Origin: Achromobacter xylosoxidans
GTDB lineage: Bacteria; Pseudomonadota; Gammaproteobacteria; Burkholderiales; Burkholderiaceae_B
DNA length: 64,000 nucleotides
Assembly: GCF_001457475.1 (NCBI RefSeq)
Contig: NZ_LN831029.1
Coordinates: forward strand, 6,262,001-6,326,000
Direction: 5' to 3'
Shown here: positions 32,985 to 41,085 of the stretch, piece by piece
Position numbering within the stretch: the first letter of the stretch is position 1
Layout of the letters: every line of letters begins with the position of its first letter
Position numbers and translations under genes: made by a program
The notes under the pieces: model-generated
The model's database searches: none
What the model saw: only the letters and a program-made list of their open reading frames with translations
Told to the model about the DNA's origin: nothing

Positions 32985-34088
32985 ATGGCACTTATCTTTC
33001 CTAGGCTCGCGCAGAACTTCATTCGCAACGGCTATTTTCCAACCGACGAGGAGACACTGAAGCGAGTTTGCTCCGCCCTTGAGCTGCTCGATCCTGATGC
33101 GGGGGCAAGGCTCTATGACCCCTGCTGCGGAGAAGGAAGCGCCCTTAACTGGGTGGCTTCCGCTCTGGACGCGTTTCATGCCTCAAAGTCCACAGTGACG
33201 TATGGCGTCGAATTTGACCGGAGCCGCGCCTGGCACGCAAAGGAGCTCCTCTCGTCAGCACTTCACGCTGATGTCCACGATGTGTTTGTATCAGCGCGGT
33301 CTATGAGCCTCCTGTTCTTAAATCCCCCTTATGGAGCCGTGGTGGCCGACAAGGGGCACACTGGCGACCGGCACTATGACCGCTTGGAAAAGGTCTTCTA
33401 CCAGGCCGCGGTGCCATCGCTCGCTTTCGGCGGCGTGCTGGTCTTGATCGTCCCACACTATGTGATGGACAAGCAATTTGCGACCATGATCTCCCGGAAC
33501 TTTGAAGGGGTGCGGGCCCACTTGGCGCCTGAGCAGGAGTTTCGGCAGCTTGTCGTCTTCGGTGTAAAGAGGCGTTCCGACTCACCTGACCCCAATGTTG
33601 TGAAAAGGTTGGTCGAAATTGGGCAAGGAGCACTTCCGTCCGAGCTACCCGCTGAATGGACCACTGCACCCTATCTTGTGCCGCACGTTGCCGGTCAGCT
33701 CGCATTTCTGTCCACGAAAATCGACGCCGAACAGTTACGTGACGAGCTTCAACGCATAGCACCTTCGACTTTATGGCCGCAGCTCGGACGCTTCTTTTCG
33801 ACCGGTGAAGTCACTCATCGACGCCCGCTCTGCAACCTCTCTGACTGGCATCTTGCGCTTGCGCTCGCGGCCGGACAGATAAGTGGCGTAGTGGAGGGCG
33901 ACGACGGGACCAAGCTGCTTATCCGGGGAGACACGATCAAGGTCAAAGTCCAGGAAGTTCAGCTTGAAGAAGCCAGCAATGGCGATGTTCGCACCACGAT
34001 CGTGATGCGCGACAAGTTCGTACCGACCATCGTCGGAATCGACTTCACGCCAGGAGCGCGCTTGGGCCGTCTGGTCAACATCCGGTGA
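32985..34088 (+). CDS. N6-adenine-type DNA methyltransferase (DUF6094-like)
   Basis: A 367-residue Rossmann methyltransferase. Motif I LYDPCCGEGSALNW at about 43-56 binds AdoMet; GVEFDRSRA (about 74-82) is the acidic loop; the catalytic motif NPPY lies at 113-116, as in N6-adenine enzymes. A C-terminal region (about 230-367) may be for target recognition or be regulatory. No restriction endonuclease is adjacent, so it looks like a solitary element methylase or the partner of the helicase at 35512. DUF6094 is recalled from similar element genes and is less sure than the methylase call. Confidence 0.82.
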   Translation: MALIFPRLAQNFIRNGYFPTDEETLKRVCSALELLDPDAGARLYDPCCGEGSALNWVASALDAFHASKSTVTYGVEFDRSRAWHAKELLSSALHADVHDVFVSARSMSLLFLNPPYGAVVADKGHTGDRHYDRLEKVFYQAAVPSLAFGGVLVLIVPHYVMDKQFATMISRNFEGVRAHLAPEQEFRQLVVFGVKRRSDSPDPNVVKRLVEIGQGALPSELPAEWTTAPYLVPHVAGQLAFLSTKIDAEQLRDELQRIAPSTLWPQLGRFFSTGEVTHRRPLCNLSDWHLALALAAGQISGVVEGDDGTKLLIRGDTIKVKVQEVQLEEASNGDVRTTIVMRDKFVPTIVGIDFTPGARLGRLVNIR

Positions 34089-34109
34089 CTCAAGCCTTAT
34101 TGAAACAGC

Positions 34110-34300
34110 CCCTCGCGTTCGCGAGGGCGCTGCCCTAAGCGTATCTCCATGCACTTAGGCCAGCGTTCCACGAAGCCCAGCGTTACTGGGCCGCCGCCGG
34201 CGTAACCGGCATCCTTTTGGTTCGGCTCCATGGGCTTTTGCCCAGGCCAAGGTCCTCCAGACCTGGAGTGTTTTCTTAACCCTTGCGGGCAACCTCCCGC
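34110..34300 (+). promoter_or_regulatory. Multi-hairpin leader before the 34331 gene
   Basis: Within the 240-base gap after the methyltransferase several stems are visible: CCCTCGC/GCGAGGG (34110-34127, GTTC loop), GCCGG/CCGGC near 34196-34210, GGGC/GCCC around a TTTT loop near 34231, and GCGGG/CCCGC near 34286-34300. TGTTTTCTTAACCC lies between the last two. No gene fits here. Confidence 0.5.
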
Positions 34301-34330
34301 AGGGTGCCCGCTGTCGCTTGGATATGACCA

Positions 34331-34774
34331 ATGACAACGCCCTCAAATTTCATCGTAACTTTCGAAGTCGCGTATCGGCATCTCATAAAGGTCGGCGTAG
34401 AAGCGCCGAACGATCTAGCCGCATTGCAGCAAGCCGAAGCGGCTTTCGGGAATGCCACACTATGGGCAGAAGATTCCCCGCAAAAACTCCTTCATGATGA
34501 CTTCCATGAGGATGGGGAATGCGTGAACCGATACGTTACCTATTTGGGAAGCGCCCCGCTTCCGTCTCCGGGCGCAAGCGTTCAGGAATTTGAGCTCCAT
34601 TCGAGGGCCCGAAGCCTTCTTCAGTTCTGCCGCATGGTTTCTGATGCCGCACCTTCATTAACCGAGCAAGTCGTCGATCTCGACCGCCTGCTTGAGGTAA
34701 GGCTGTCTGCACGCTCGATTCAGCAGATTCGCGAGCTGTTGCCGTACTTGGCTTCTATCGAGCTCGCATCCTAA
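34331..34774 (+). CDS. Hypothetical protein
   Basis: A 147-residue soluble protein. The first 80 residues are mixed alpha/beta with an acidic HDDFHEDGE stretch; the C-terminal half is helical (LHSRARSLLQFCRMVSDA, SARSIQQIRELLPYL). There is no ribosome site stronger than GGATATGACC. I recognise no family. It lies between the methyltransferase and helicase genes and may be part of that module. Confidence 0.65.
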   Translation: MTTPSNFIVTFEVAYRHLIKVGVEAPNDLAALQQAEAAFGNATLWAEDSPQKLLHDDFHEDGECVNRYVTYLGSAPLPSPGASVQEFELHSRARSLLQFCRMVSDAAPSLTEQVVDLDRLLEVRLSARSIQQIRELLPYLASIELAS

Positions 34775-34815
34775 CTGTGACCCGTTGCGATTGATCTAAA
34801 TTCTGGAGCGCATCT

Positions 34816-35430
34816 ATGATGTTCCGCATTCGCGAACTGCAAGATCTATTTGTAGACGCCTGCGTGAGGTTTCCTAACGGAGACCTTGCTTTTCTGTCGT
34901 TCTATGGCCGTGATGGGTCCGCGCAGCAGCTCTTCGCATCGCTGCAACTTGGCGTTCAAGAGGGAGGCCTGCGTCAATTGACACTGATGACGACCTCATC
35001 AGCCGTTGAAACCGTAGTCTCTGTCGGAGATGTGAAGCGGCTCGAAAAGCATTCGGGCAGACTGCCTAAGCAAACTCTCTTCGGCGGGCTCCTGCACTGC
35101 TGGATCTATGACCCCGCATTGTTGAAGCCGTCCCGAGCTACGCGTAGTGGCTGGGTGCTACGCGACGTTGGTGGCGACGAGCCACCGGGCGCTGCTGCAG
35201 ACCTGGTATGGGACCTGATCAAGCAGGTCTCTGACGTCCCACTTTTGGATCACTGGCGGGACTTCCTTTTAGGAGAACTAAGCACAGACCTACTGGCCGA
35301 CTTGAATGATGAGGCCTGCCGGCCTGTCGGGAGGATTAGTCCCACTTTCGTACGTCTTCCCACGGACTTTTCGAGGCGAATTTCTTCTTACGTCCGCAAT
35401 GGACATCTGACACTTCACCCTAGCGCTTAA
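34816..35430 (+). CDS. Hypothetical protein
   Basis: A 204-residue soluble protein starting MMFRIRELQDLFVDACVRFP; TGGAGC lies about 8 bases upstream. The N-terminal half looks beta-rich, and the C-terminal half has the helix LLDHWRDFLLGELSTDLLAD and a basic end. No catalytic motif is evident and no family is recognised. It stands 41 bases after the previous gene and 81 before the helicase gene. Confidence 0.65.
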   Translation: MMFRIRELQDLFVDACVRFPNGDLAFLSFYGRDGSAQQLFASLQLGVQEGGLRQLTLMTTSSAVETVVSVGDVKRLEKHSGRLPKQTLFGGLLHCWIYDPALLKPSRATRSGWVLRDVGGDEPPGAAADLVWDLIKQVSDVPLLDHWRDFLLGELSTDLLADLNDEACRPVGRISPTFVRLPTDFSRRISSYVRNGHLTLHPSA

Positions 35431-35441
35431 CAGCGTCTTCT

Positions 35442-35474
35442 CTTCCCTTCCGGGACACCATCCCGGAAGGGGAG
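35442..35474 (+). promoter_or_regulatory. Long hairpin in the helicase leader
   Basis: CCCTTCCGGGA (35445-35455) pairs perfectly with TCCCGGAAGGG (35461-35471) around a CACCA loop; flanking bases extend it to about 14 pairs. Some 20 bases later CCCCTTTTCTTGGAG runs straight into the ribosome site, the same CCCCTTTTC motif as in the 108-bp repeats. Confidence 0.6.
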
Positions 35475-35511
35475 TTGGTGTCTCTCAATCCCCTTTTCTT
35501 GGAGCACCATT

Positions 35512-37788
35512 ATGAACGCGATCGTTGACGACGAAGTTGTCGCATTGGAAGAAGCCCAGCTTGATGAAACCGATCACATCCCCCTTCCGGAGTTCATCAG
35601 CAAATTTGGCGCTGGCCTGTTGCAGGCCGTCCGAGCGCAGAACCCCCCTATATTTGACGAAGCCCACCGCCCCGACTGGGACGGGATCATAGACTCTCTC
35701 TCTCGCACACCGTTCCCGGCTCAACGGCGCGTCGTGCACGCCTTGACCACGCTGCTGACGCAGCATGCGCCAGCCGGCGTCATCAACGCTGAAATGGGCA
35801 CGGGAAAGACTCTTATGGGCATTCTCGTGGCCACGCTCCTCCATCACGCCGGTTTCCCGAGAACTTTAGTACTTGCACCGCCTCATTTGGTCTACAAATG
35901 GCGGCGGGAGATTCGTGCAACGGTACCGAACGCACAAGTCTGGATCCTCAACGGTCCAGACACGCTTCGGAAGCTGCTTCAGCTCAGGACCATGCGAGGT
36001 CGACCTGCTGCACCGCAGTTCTTCATCTTGGGCCGCGTTCGGATGCGGATGGGGTTCGATTGGCGCCCTGCCTTCGCAACACGGCCGGTCCTCTTCGACT
36101 CGGAACTCGGTCGCGTTTGCAGAAGTGCCGCTTGCTGCCCCCGATGCGGTCAGTTCGTGTGCGACGAGGATGGTGTACCGCTCACACCGACGCTGGCTAC
36201 GGCGGCCTTGAACGAGCGGCGCACCGCGTGCAATTGCGGCGAGCGCCTTTGGACGCTCGTTCCGAAGCGTGCGACGCCCATGAGCTACCGGGACATGGTC
36301 AAAAATGCACTCGTTCAAATGCCCACGGTAGGCCCCCGCACTGCGGACGGCTTGCTTTCTCGCTTCGGCGAGGAAATGCTCGGCGACATGCTGCAGGACA
36401 ACGTCTACGAGTTCATCAACTTGATGGACGATGAAGGCGACTTAGTCTTTTCAGATCGCCAGGCCAAGCGCATGGAACGGGCACTCGCCTATACCGAAGT
36501 GTCTTTCGGACAAGGCGGATTCCAACCGACTGAGTTCATCAAACGGTATCTTCCGCAAGGCTACTTTGGCTTGCTCATTGCAGACGAGGGTCACGAGTAC
36601 AAGAACGAAGGTTCGGCTCAAGGCCAGGCGATGGGCGTGCTCGCGCGCAAGTGCTCAAAGGCGTTGGCATTGACCGGAACGCTGATGGGAGGCTACGCGG
36701 ACGACCTATACCATCTCCTCTATCGCCTCCACCCGCGGATGATGATAGAGGACGGGTATAACTTCAACTCAAAGGGGTCGATGGCATCTGCGACGATGGC
36801 ATTCATGCGTGAACACGGCGTCCTCATCGACATCCACAAGGAATCGAACTCGGGATCTCATCGAACGGCAAAGGGGGATAAGAGGACCATCTCCACCGTC
36901 AAAGGTCCGGGCTTTGGTCCGAAGGGGATCATGCGGTATGTGGTCCCATACACGGCGTTCTTGAAGCTGTCTCAGCTCGGTCAGGACGTGCTGCCGCCCT
37001 ATCGCGAGAGCATGGTGGAAGTCGCTATGTCGCCCGACATGGAGGCGGCGTATCACTATCTGGAGCGCACGCTGGTTGACGAGTTGCGGCGGGCACTGCG
37101 TGCTGGTGACAAGTCGCTCATGGGAGTTGTTCTGAATGCACTTCTCGCTTGGCCAGAATGCTGCTTTCGGGCTGAGACGGTTCGGCATCCTCATACCAAG
37201 TCGCTGCTTGCTAGCCTTCCAGCGCTGTACGGCAACCAGGATGCGTCGCCTAAAGAGAACGCATTGCTGGAGCGCGTGCGACGGGAGACTGCAAAAGGCC
37301 GTCGTACGCTCGTTTACACGACGTACACGGGCACACGCGACACATCGGCCAGGCTAAAGGCACTCTTTGACCAGGCCGGCGTGCGCAGTGCCGTGCTTCG
37401 TTCCAGTGTGGCCGCGGAAAAGCGGGAGGACTGGGTAATGGAGCAAGTCGACCGAGGGATCGATGCGTTGATCTGCAACCCGGAGTTGGTCAAGACAGGC
37501 CTGGATATGTTGGAGTTTCCGACCATCTTGTTCATGCAGACCGGCTACAACGTCTACACACTGCAGCAGGCCGCAAGGCGTAGTTGGCGGATCGGGCAGA
37601 CGCGAGACGTGGACGTGGATTTTCTTGGCTATCAGGGCACCGCCCAGATGCGCTGCCTGCAGCTCATGGCTCAGAAGATTGCAGTCTCTCAATCCACATC
37701 TGGCGATATGCCCGACTCAGGGCTCGATATCCTGAATCAGGGGGGTGACAGCATTGAAGTCGCCCTTGCGAAGCAGTTGGTTAACTGA
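35512..37788 (+). CDS. SNF2-like SF2 helicase of the conjugative element
   Basis: A 758-residue DNA translocase. Motif I INAEMGTGKT lies at 91-100; motif Ia (LVLAPPHLVYKWRREI) follows; motif II reads ADEGHEYKNE near 358-367, with DEGH instead of DEAH; motif III ALTGTLMGG; motif VI AARRSWRIGQTRDVDVD, very like the QAxGRxxRIGQ of SNF2 proteins. A cysteine-rich insert (CCPRCGQF and CNCGERL, about 205-245) probably binds zinc. Paired with the methyltransferase three genes upstream, it could act in element maintenance or defence. The 35442-35474 hairpin and a terminator bracket the gene. Confidence 0.85.
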   Translation: MNAIVDDEVVALEEAQLDETDHIPLPEFISKFGAGLLQAVRAQNPPIFDEAHRPDWDGIIDSLSRTPFPAQRRVVHALTTLLTQHAPAGVINAEMGTGKTLMGILVATLLHHAGFPRTLVLAPPHLVYKWRREIRATVPNAQVWILNGPDTLRKLLQLRTMRGRPAAPQFFILGRVRMRMGFDWRPAFATRPVLFDSELGRVCRSAACCPRCGQFVCDEDGVPLTPTLATAALNERRTACNCGERLWTLVPKRATPMSYRDMVKNALVQMPTVGPRTADGLLSRFGEEMLGDMLQDNVYEFINLMDDEGDLVFSDRQAKRMERALAYTEVSFGQGGFQPTEFIKRYLPQGYFGLLIADEGHEYKNEGSAQGQAMGVLARKCSKALALTGTLMGGYADDLYHLLYRLHPRMMIEDGYNFNSKGSMASATMAFMREHGVLIDIHKESNSGSHRTAKGDKRTISTVKGPGFGPKGIMRYVVPYTAFLKLSQLGQDVLPPYRESMVEVAMSPDMEAAYHYLERTLVDELRRALRAGDKSLMGVVLNALLAWPECCFRAETVRHPHTKSLLASLPALYGNQDASPKENALLERVRRETAKGRRTLVYTTYTGTRDTSARLKALFDQAGVRSAVLRSSVAAEKREDWVMEQVDRGIDALICNPELVKTGLDMLEFPTILFMQTGYNVYTLQQAARRSWRIGQTRDVDVDFLGYQGTAQMRCLQLMAQKIAVSQSTSGDMPDSGLDILNQGGDSIEVALAKQLVN

Positions 37789-37811
37789 CTTCGGTGCTTT
37801 CTCTCAGGACA

Positions 37812-37844
37812 GGCTACCCCACACCCGGGGTGGCCTTTTTTTTT
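37812..37844 (+). terminator. Terminator after the helicase gene
   Basis: GGCTACCCC and GGGGTGGCC pair over 9 positions (one G-T pair) around ACACCC, followed by nine T residues. It ends 14 bases before the stop of the convergent glycosyltransferase gene. Confidence 0.88.
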
Positions 37845-37857
37845 GCAAGATGTAGCG

Positions 37858-38802
37858 CTACGCGCGCCGCCGCTCGCCAAGGACGTCCAGACACGCCCTT
37901 AGAACTCGCGCCGGCTCGATAGAGTTGATTTCGTCCGTTCCGTTGTCCGGAACCACATCCCGCGTGTACCTTCGCGCCCAGAACCATTCTGGATTCGGCT
38001 CATTGAAGATTCCGACATATGGAACGCACAGGCCTTGGGCGATATGCGACGGACCACAATCATTCGATACGACCAGGCGGGCATTGCGCATGAGCGCGGC
38101 GAGCTCTGCTGGCGGCCGACAGAACTCAATCTTGAAGTCGCTTCGGCCTAGGTATGCAATGTGCTCCCGCATTCTTCCTTCGTCGGGACCCAGAACGAAG
38201 GTGAACCCTGCAGATCCGGCGAAATGGTTTTGAAGAAGATCCGAGAGCGCCACGTAGTGGTCCAACGCCCATCGCTTGAAATCTCCGGCGCCACCGCCCG
38301 GTATGAAAACGATATCGGCCGGTGTGACCTTCCCGACGTGCGGCTTGGAGATCTCCAGAAATGCCTGACGCGCAGTTCGCTCAGGCTCATGCCCCTGATG
38401 CGTCGCGAGCAGGCGCAGATTTGCAAGCCCAATGTACTCATTGATGTCTTTTCGATGACTGTGGGTCCATACGCGATCGCCCAGCCGGCCATTCTCGAAT
38501 CCCATGCGCAGCGCTGGCCGCCGAATAAGGTTAATCAGCGAGTAGCGCTCGCTAGAATGGTGAAGACTTAAGGAAGCGTGAGCTCGGCGTGGCAGCGCGC
38601 GCACTTGCGCCGCGAACGCATCCGCTTGGACGAATTCGTCCACCCACGGCAGGCTCGTGTAAAAGTGGCCAACTGCGTACCGGGACACTACACGGACGCG
38701 CTTTTCACGCCAAAATTTCTTCAGAAGGCTTAGCGCTGGAAAAGCTACGATTTGATCGCCGAACCTCGGCTGGCTCCTGACAAAAACCACAACATCAGAC
38801 AT
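37858..38802 (-). CDS. Glycosyltransferase family 9 (heptosyltransferase-like)
   Basis: A 314-residue GT-B glycosyltransferase. The N-terminus VVVFVRSQPRFGDQIVAFPA carries the GDxxxxxP block of family 9. A nucleotide-sugar site is suggested by FIPGGGAGDFKRWA and VVSNDCGPSHIAQGL, with the conserved SNDxGPxH. Such enzymes add sugars to lipopolysaccharide core. ATG 38802 is preferred to a longer frame because the extension is not protein-like. It stands alone, reading against its neighbours, and may be cargo that alters the cell surface. Confidence 0.82.
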   Translation of the reverse strand: MSDVVVFVRSQPRFGDQIVAFPALSLLKKFWREKRVRVVSRYAVGHFYTSLPWVDEFVQADAFAAQVRALPRRAHASLSLHHSSERYSLINLIRRPALRMGFENGRLGDRVWTHSHRKDINEYIGLANLRLLATHQGHEPERTARQAFLEISKPHVGKVTPADIVFIPGGGAGDFKRWALDHYVALSDLLQNHFAGSAGFTFVLGPDEGRMREHIAYLGRSDFKIEFCRPPAELAALMRNARLVVSNDCGPSHIAQGLCVPYVGIFNEPNPEWFWARRYTRDVVPDNGTDEINSIEPARVLRACLDVLGERRRA

Positions 38803-38924
38803 AAACCGGACACCTAAACAAGTAGGCGGGGATTTATGGTCGTTTTCGGCACGACGCCGGCAATTTATCACGAGGCTGCACCGTGGCCTATAGGCTGTGC
38901 TGGCGCGAAGCGCTGCCAACAAAA

Positions 38925-38942
38925 AGCCCCCTTTCGGGGGCT
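38925..38942 (-). terminator. Terminator of the DUF5623-like gene
   Basis: Perfect AGCCCCC/GGGGGCT stem with a TTTC loop. On the minus strand it is followed by TTTTTG and lies 30 bases after the gene's stop. Confidence 0.88.
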
Positions 38943-38972
38943 GTTTGCAGCGAGCGCGCTTGTCGCGAGACG

Positions 38973-40307
38973 TCAGATCGCAGCGCTAGCGCCTGGGCTC
39001 GCCGCCGCGCGGATGCGCTCAACCTTCTGCAGCTCAGCGATGCCCGCGTCAAAAGCCGCGAGCAGTGTGCGCCGCGGCTTGCAGTCGTCGTAGCCGCGCA
39101 CGACGATGGAACGCGCTTCGGTGAGCATCGCCAGGCGCTCCATGTCCGAATCGCCGCACACTGCGATCGGCCCTCCATAGTAGATATCGTCCAAGGCCCG
39201 CCCCTGCTCATCCCGGTGTTCCAATGGCCACCAATTGTCCAATTCGGAACGGGCAGCGCCCAGCTTCGAGTGGACTCGGCTGGAAAACCCGATGGCCGAC
39301 AGGCCTCGCATTAGAGGGGCAAGTTGTAGATGTAGCTCAATTGGCATCGCTTTGGCCGGGCGCCAGCGCGACGGGATACCGGTTTGGCCACCATACGGCA
39401 CCGCGCCGTTGTATTCGCCGTAAGACGGCCCCGGCCGCCGCCGGCGCGGCTTTGCATCCGCTTCGCGTTGAGGACTGACAAAATCGTCATTGCACCTGCC
39501 CGTCTCGTGTGGCCACGGGTGGGGCTCCACGACGGGGCGCAGATTGGCCAACGCGTCAGCAACACGCTGCAGCAGGGCGCCGTCCAGGCCAATCAGGAGA
39601 GGAATGCACTCGCCGGCGTAGTAGATGCCCTCCCACTTGGGCACCACCATTTTGCAGCCATTACTCTGCAGCCAGTGGGCGCGCTTGGCCTCCATGCGCT
39701 TGACCTCAGCCGCATACGGCTCGTCCAGGCACACATAGCTCCCGCTCACAGGGTCGAACCAGTCCGAGTTATGGTCTCTGCCGGGCATGCCGTTCAGCAC
39801 GCTAGCGATGGCGTCGAACTTCTTGGTCGATACTGGTTGCAGGCCTGTCGCTTCCATGAAGCGCAAGCTGCGCTCCGCCTTCAGTAGAAGGTCCCGAGCC
39901 GCCTCTTGGTTGTCCACATTGGTCCGGTGTTCCAGATGATCGACGTATTCCATCCGGAAGCCGTAGAGCCCACGCGCGTGGCCGACGCGGTGCTTGGCCA
40001 CGATTTCGGGCAATGGACGAGAGAGGTGCACACATAGCAGTTCTCGGCCATGCCTCAGCCCATTGGGCGTCTGATCGTCCTTGCGCGGACGCCGGGTGAA
40101 CCAGTGCACGGAGATGTAGACGGGAAACCCGCGCGGTGCACTTGCGACGGGAAGCTGGCGCTTCGCGTGCACGAAGTTCTCGTAGCCAGCCTGGCGACTG
40201 GCAAGATTGAGAGCGTCTGTGTGGGTGATGTTTTGCTCGCGGCTAATTTTCTTGGCGAGCTGCTTGATGCCGTTCACTGAGAGCGGCTTAATGCTGGCGG
40301 TATTCAT
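38973..40307 (-). CDS. DUF5623-like protein
   Basis: A 444-residue soluble protein. The N-terminus (SVNGIKQLAKKISREQ, then THTDALNLASRQAGYENFVH) is a helical module seen at the start of several plasmid and element proteins; the rest resembles DUF5623 as I recall it. There is a basic, proline-containing stretch (KPRRRRPGPSYGEYNGAVPY) near 290. No enzyme motif is apparent. AAGGAT precedes the ATG by about 10 bases. Bases 40308-40568 upstream hold no other gene apart from a dyad at 40546. Confidence 0.6.
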   Translation of the reverse strand: MNTASIKPLSVNGIKQLAKKISREQNITHTDALNLASRQAGYENFVHAKRQLPVASAPRGFPVYISVHWFTRRPRKDDQTPNGLRHGRELLCVHLSRPLPEIVAKHRVGHARGLYGFRMEYVDHLEHRTNVDNQEAARDLLLKAERSLRFMEATGLQPVSTKKFDAIASVLNGMPGRDHNSDWFDPVSGSYVCLDEPYAAEVKRMEAKRAHWLQSNGCKMVVPKWEGIYYAGECIPLLIGLDGALLQRVADALANLRPVVEPHPWPHETGRCNDDFVSPQREADAKPRRRRPGPSYGEYNGAVPYGGQTGIPSRWRPAKAMPIELHLQLAPLMRGLSAIGFSSRVHSKLGAARSELDNWWPLEHRDEQGRALDDIYYGGPIAVCGDSDMERLAMLTEARSIVVRGYDDCKPRRTLLAAFDAGIAELQKVERIRAAASPGASAAI

Positions 40308-40545
40308 GCGCTTCGATCCTTAAGGCCCCGTTTACAGAGTCACCGTCGCTCTGAAAGGCCGGAAGGAAGGCATCGGCCAATAGAAGATCAAAGCACTGCT
40401 CTAGGAGCTTCGGAAGACGGCGTCCTGCGCGTGCCAGCGCAGATCGACTTTACTCCTCACGAATCGTTGAAGTCAATCAGGCCTGGCAGCGGGTGCGCTG
40501 GGACGGGGCACCTGTCGGCCAACCGGTAGAATCAGCTCCGTTCCT

Positions 40546-40561
40546 GTGTGGAGTTCCACAC
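40546..40561. promoter_or_regulatory. GTGTGGA dyad, candidate operator
   Basis: GTGTGGA and TCCACAC are separated by two bases. No T-run follows on either side. It lies 8 bases after the stop of the frameshifted gene. A related CCACGTGTGTGG core occurs in the hairpin at 28804-28825. Confidence 0.35.
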
Positions 40562-40568
40562 TTGCCGC

Positions 40569-40881
40569 CTACCGTGGCGCCATGCCTTTGCGTAGCTTAC
40601 CGGGCCCCTCCAGCAGTTCACGAACCATCAGCTCCTGTTCAGCCACGCAAGGTTCCGCCGCGAGCGCTTCCCACCATTCATCGTAGACAGGGGCTAGAAC
40701 GCCGGAAGGGCGTTTGAACCTCGCTCGACAACTGCTTCGTTCGCAGCACAAACGAGCGGTACCGCTTGACCTCCAGCAGCAGGGCGAGCACGTCTGCGTC
40801 GGAGATCTTGCCATCAGAGCCACGATGACGGTCCTGAATAGCGCGGAGCTCAGCGAGGGATAAAGGAGATCTGAACGGCAT
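40569..40881 (-). pseudogene. Frameshifted small gene behind an SOS box
   Basis: The ATG at 40881 opens MPFRSPLSLAELRAIQDRHR and continues to LLLEVKRYRSFVLRTKQLSS, stopping at 40678 after a non-typical tail. In the next frame the reading resumes as RPSGVLAPVYDEWW, EALAAEPCVAEQELMV and RELLEGPGK to a stop at 40569. A one-base slip around 40700-40710 would join them into a protein of about 104 residues. This looks like a recent frameshift in a small helical gene, or a programmed one. Family unknown. Confidence 0.6.
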
Positions 40882-40888
40882 AGGCGAA

Positions 40889-40908
40889 TACTGTATGTTT
40901 GCACAGTA
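40889..40908 (-). promoter_or_regulatory. LexA (SOS) box
   Basis: TACTGTATGTTTGCACAGTA matches the LexA consensus TACTGT-N8-ACAGTA at every conserved position. It ends 8 bases before the ATG of the frameshifted gene at 40881, a place where bound LexA would block its transcription. Confidence 0.8.
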
Positions 40909-41012
40909 AACCTATGTCGTCCTATCCCGCTAGCTAGAGCTGCGCCCTCTCTTGACGGGCCTGCACGGCAGCGGCCACAGCTTTGGCGGTGACTCGACAC
41001 CGACTTGCCCTT

Positions 41013-41067
41013 ACGTCTATTAGTCGCTATAGTGAAATTACGGCTCTAAGTCGCGTCTATTAGACGC
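41013..41067 (+). promoter_or_regulatory. Paired operators before the HTH gene
   Basis: GCGTCTATTAGACGC (41053-41067) is a perfect palindrome around a central T. ACGTCTATTAGTCGC (41013-41027) is a close copy 40 bases upstream, so both lie on nearly the same helix face. They sit 19-73 bases before the HTH gene start and are good sites for self-control. Confidence 0.6.
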
Positions 41068-41085
41068 ATCCGATCGGAGCAAGAC

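Noticed and set aside
28381-35511. CRISPR array made of the repeated hairpins
   Set aside because: The repeats are unequal in sequence and spacing, sit in gene leaders, and have no spacers or cas genes.
40889-40908. Treating the SOS-box palindrome as an operator for the HTH gene at 41086
   Set aside because: It matches LexA exactly and lies 8 bases from the start of the leftward gene, while the HTH gene has its own different palindromes.
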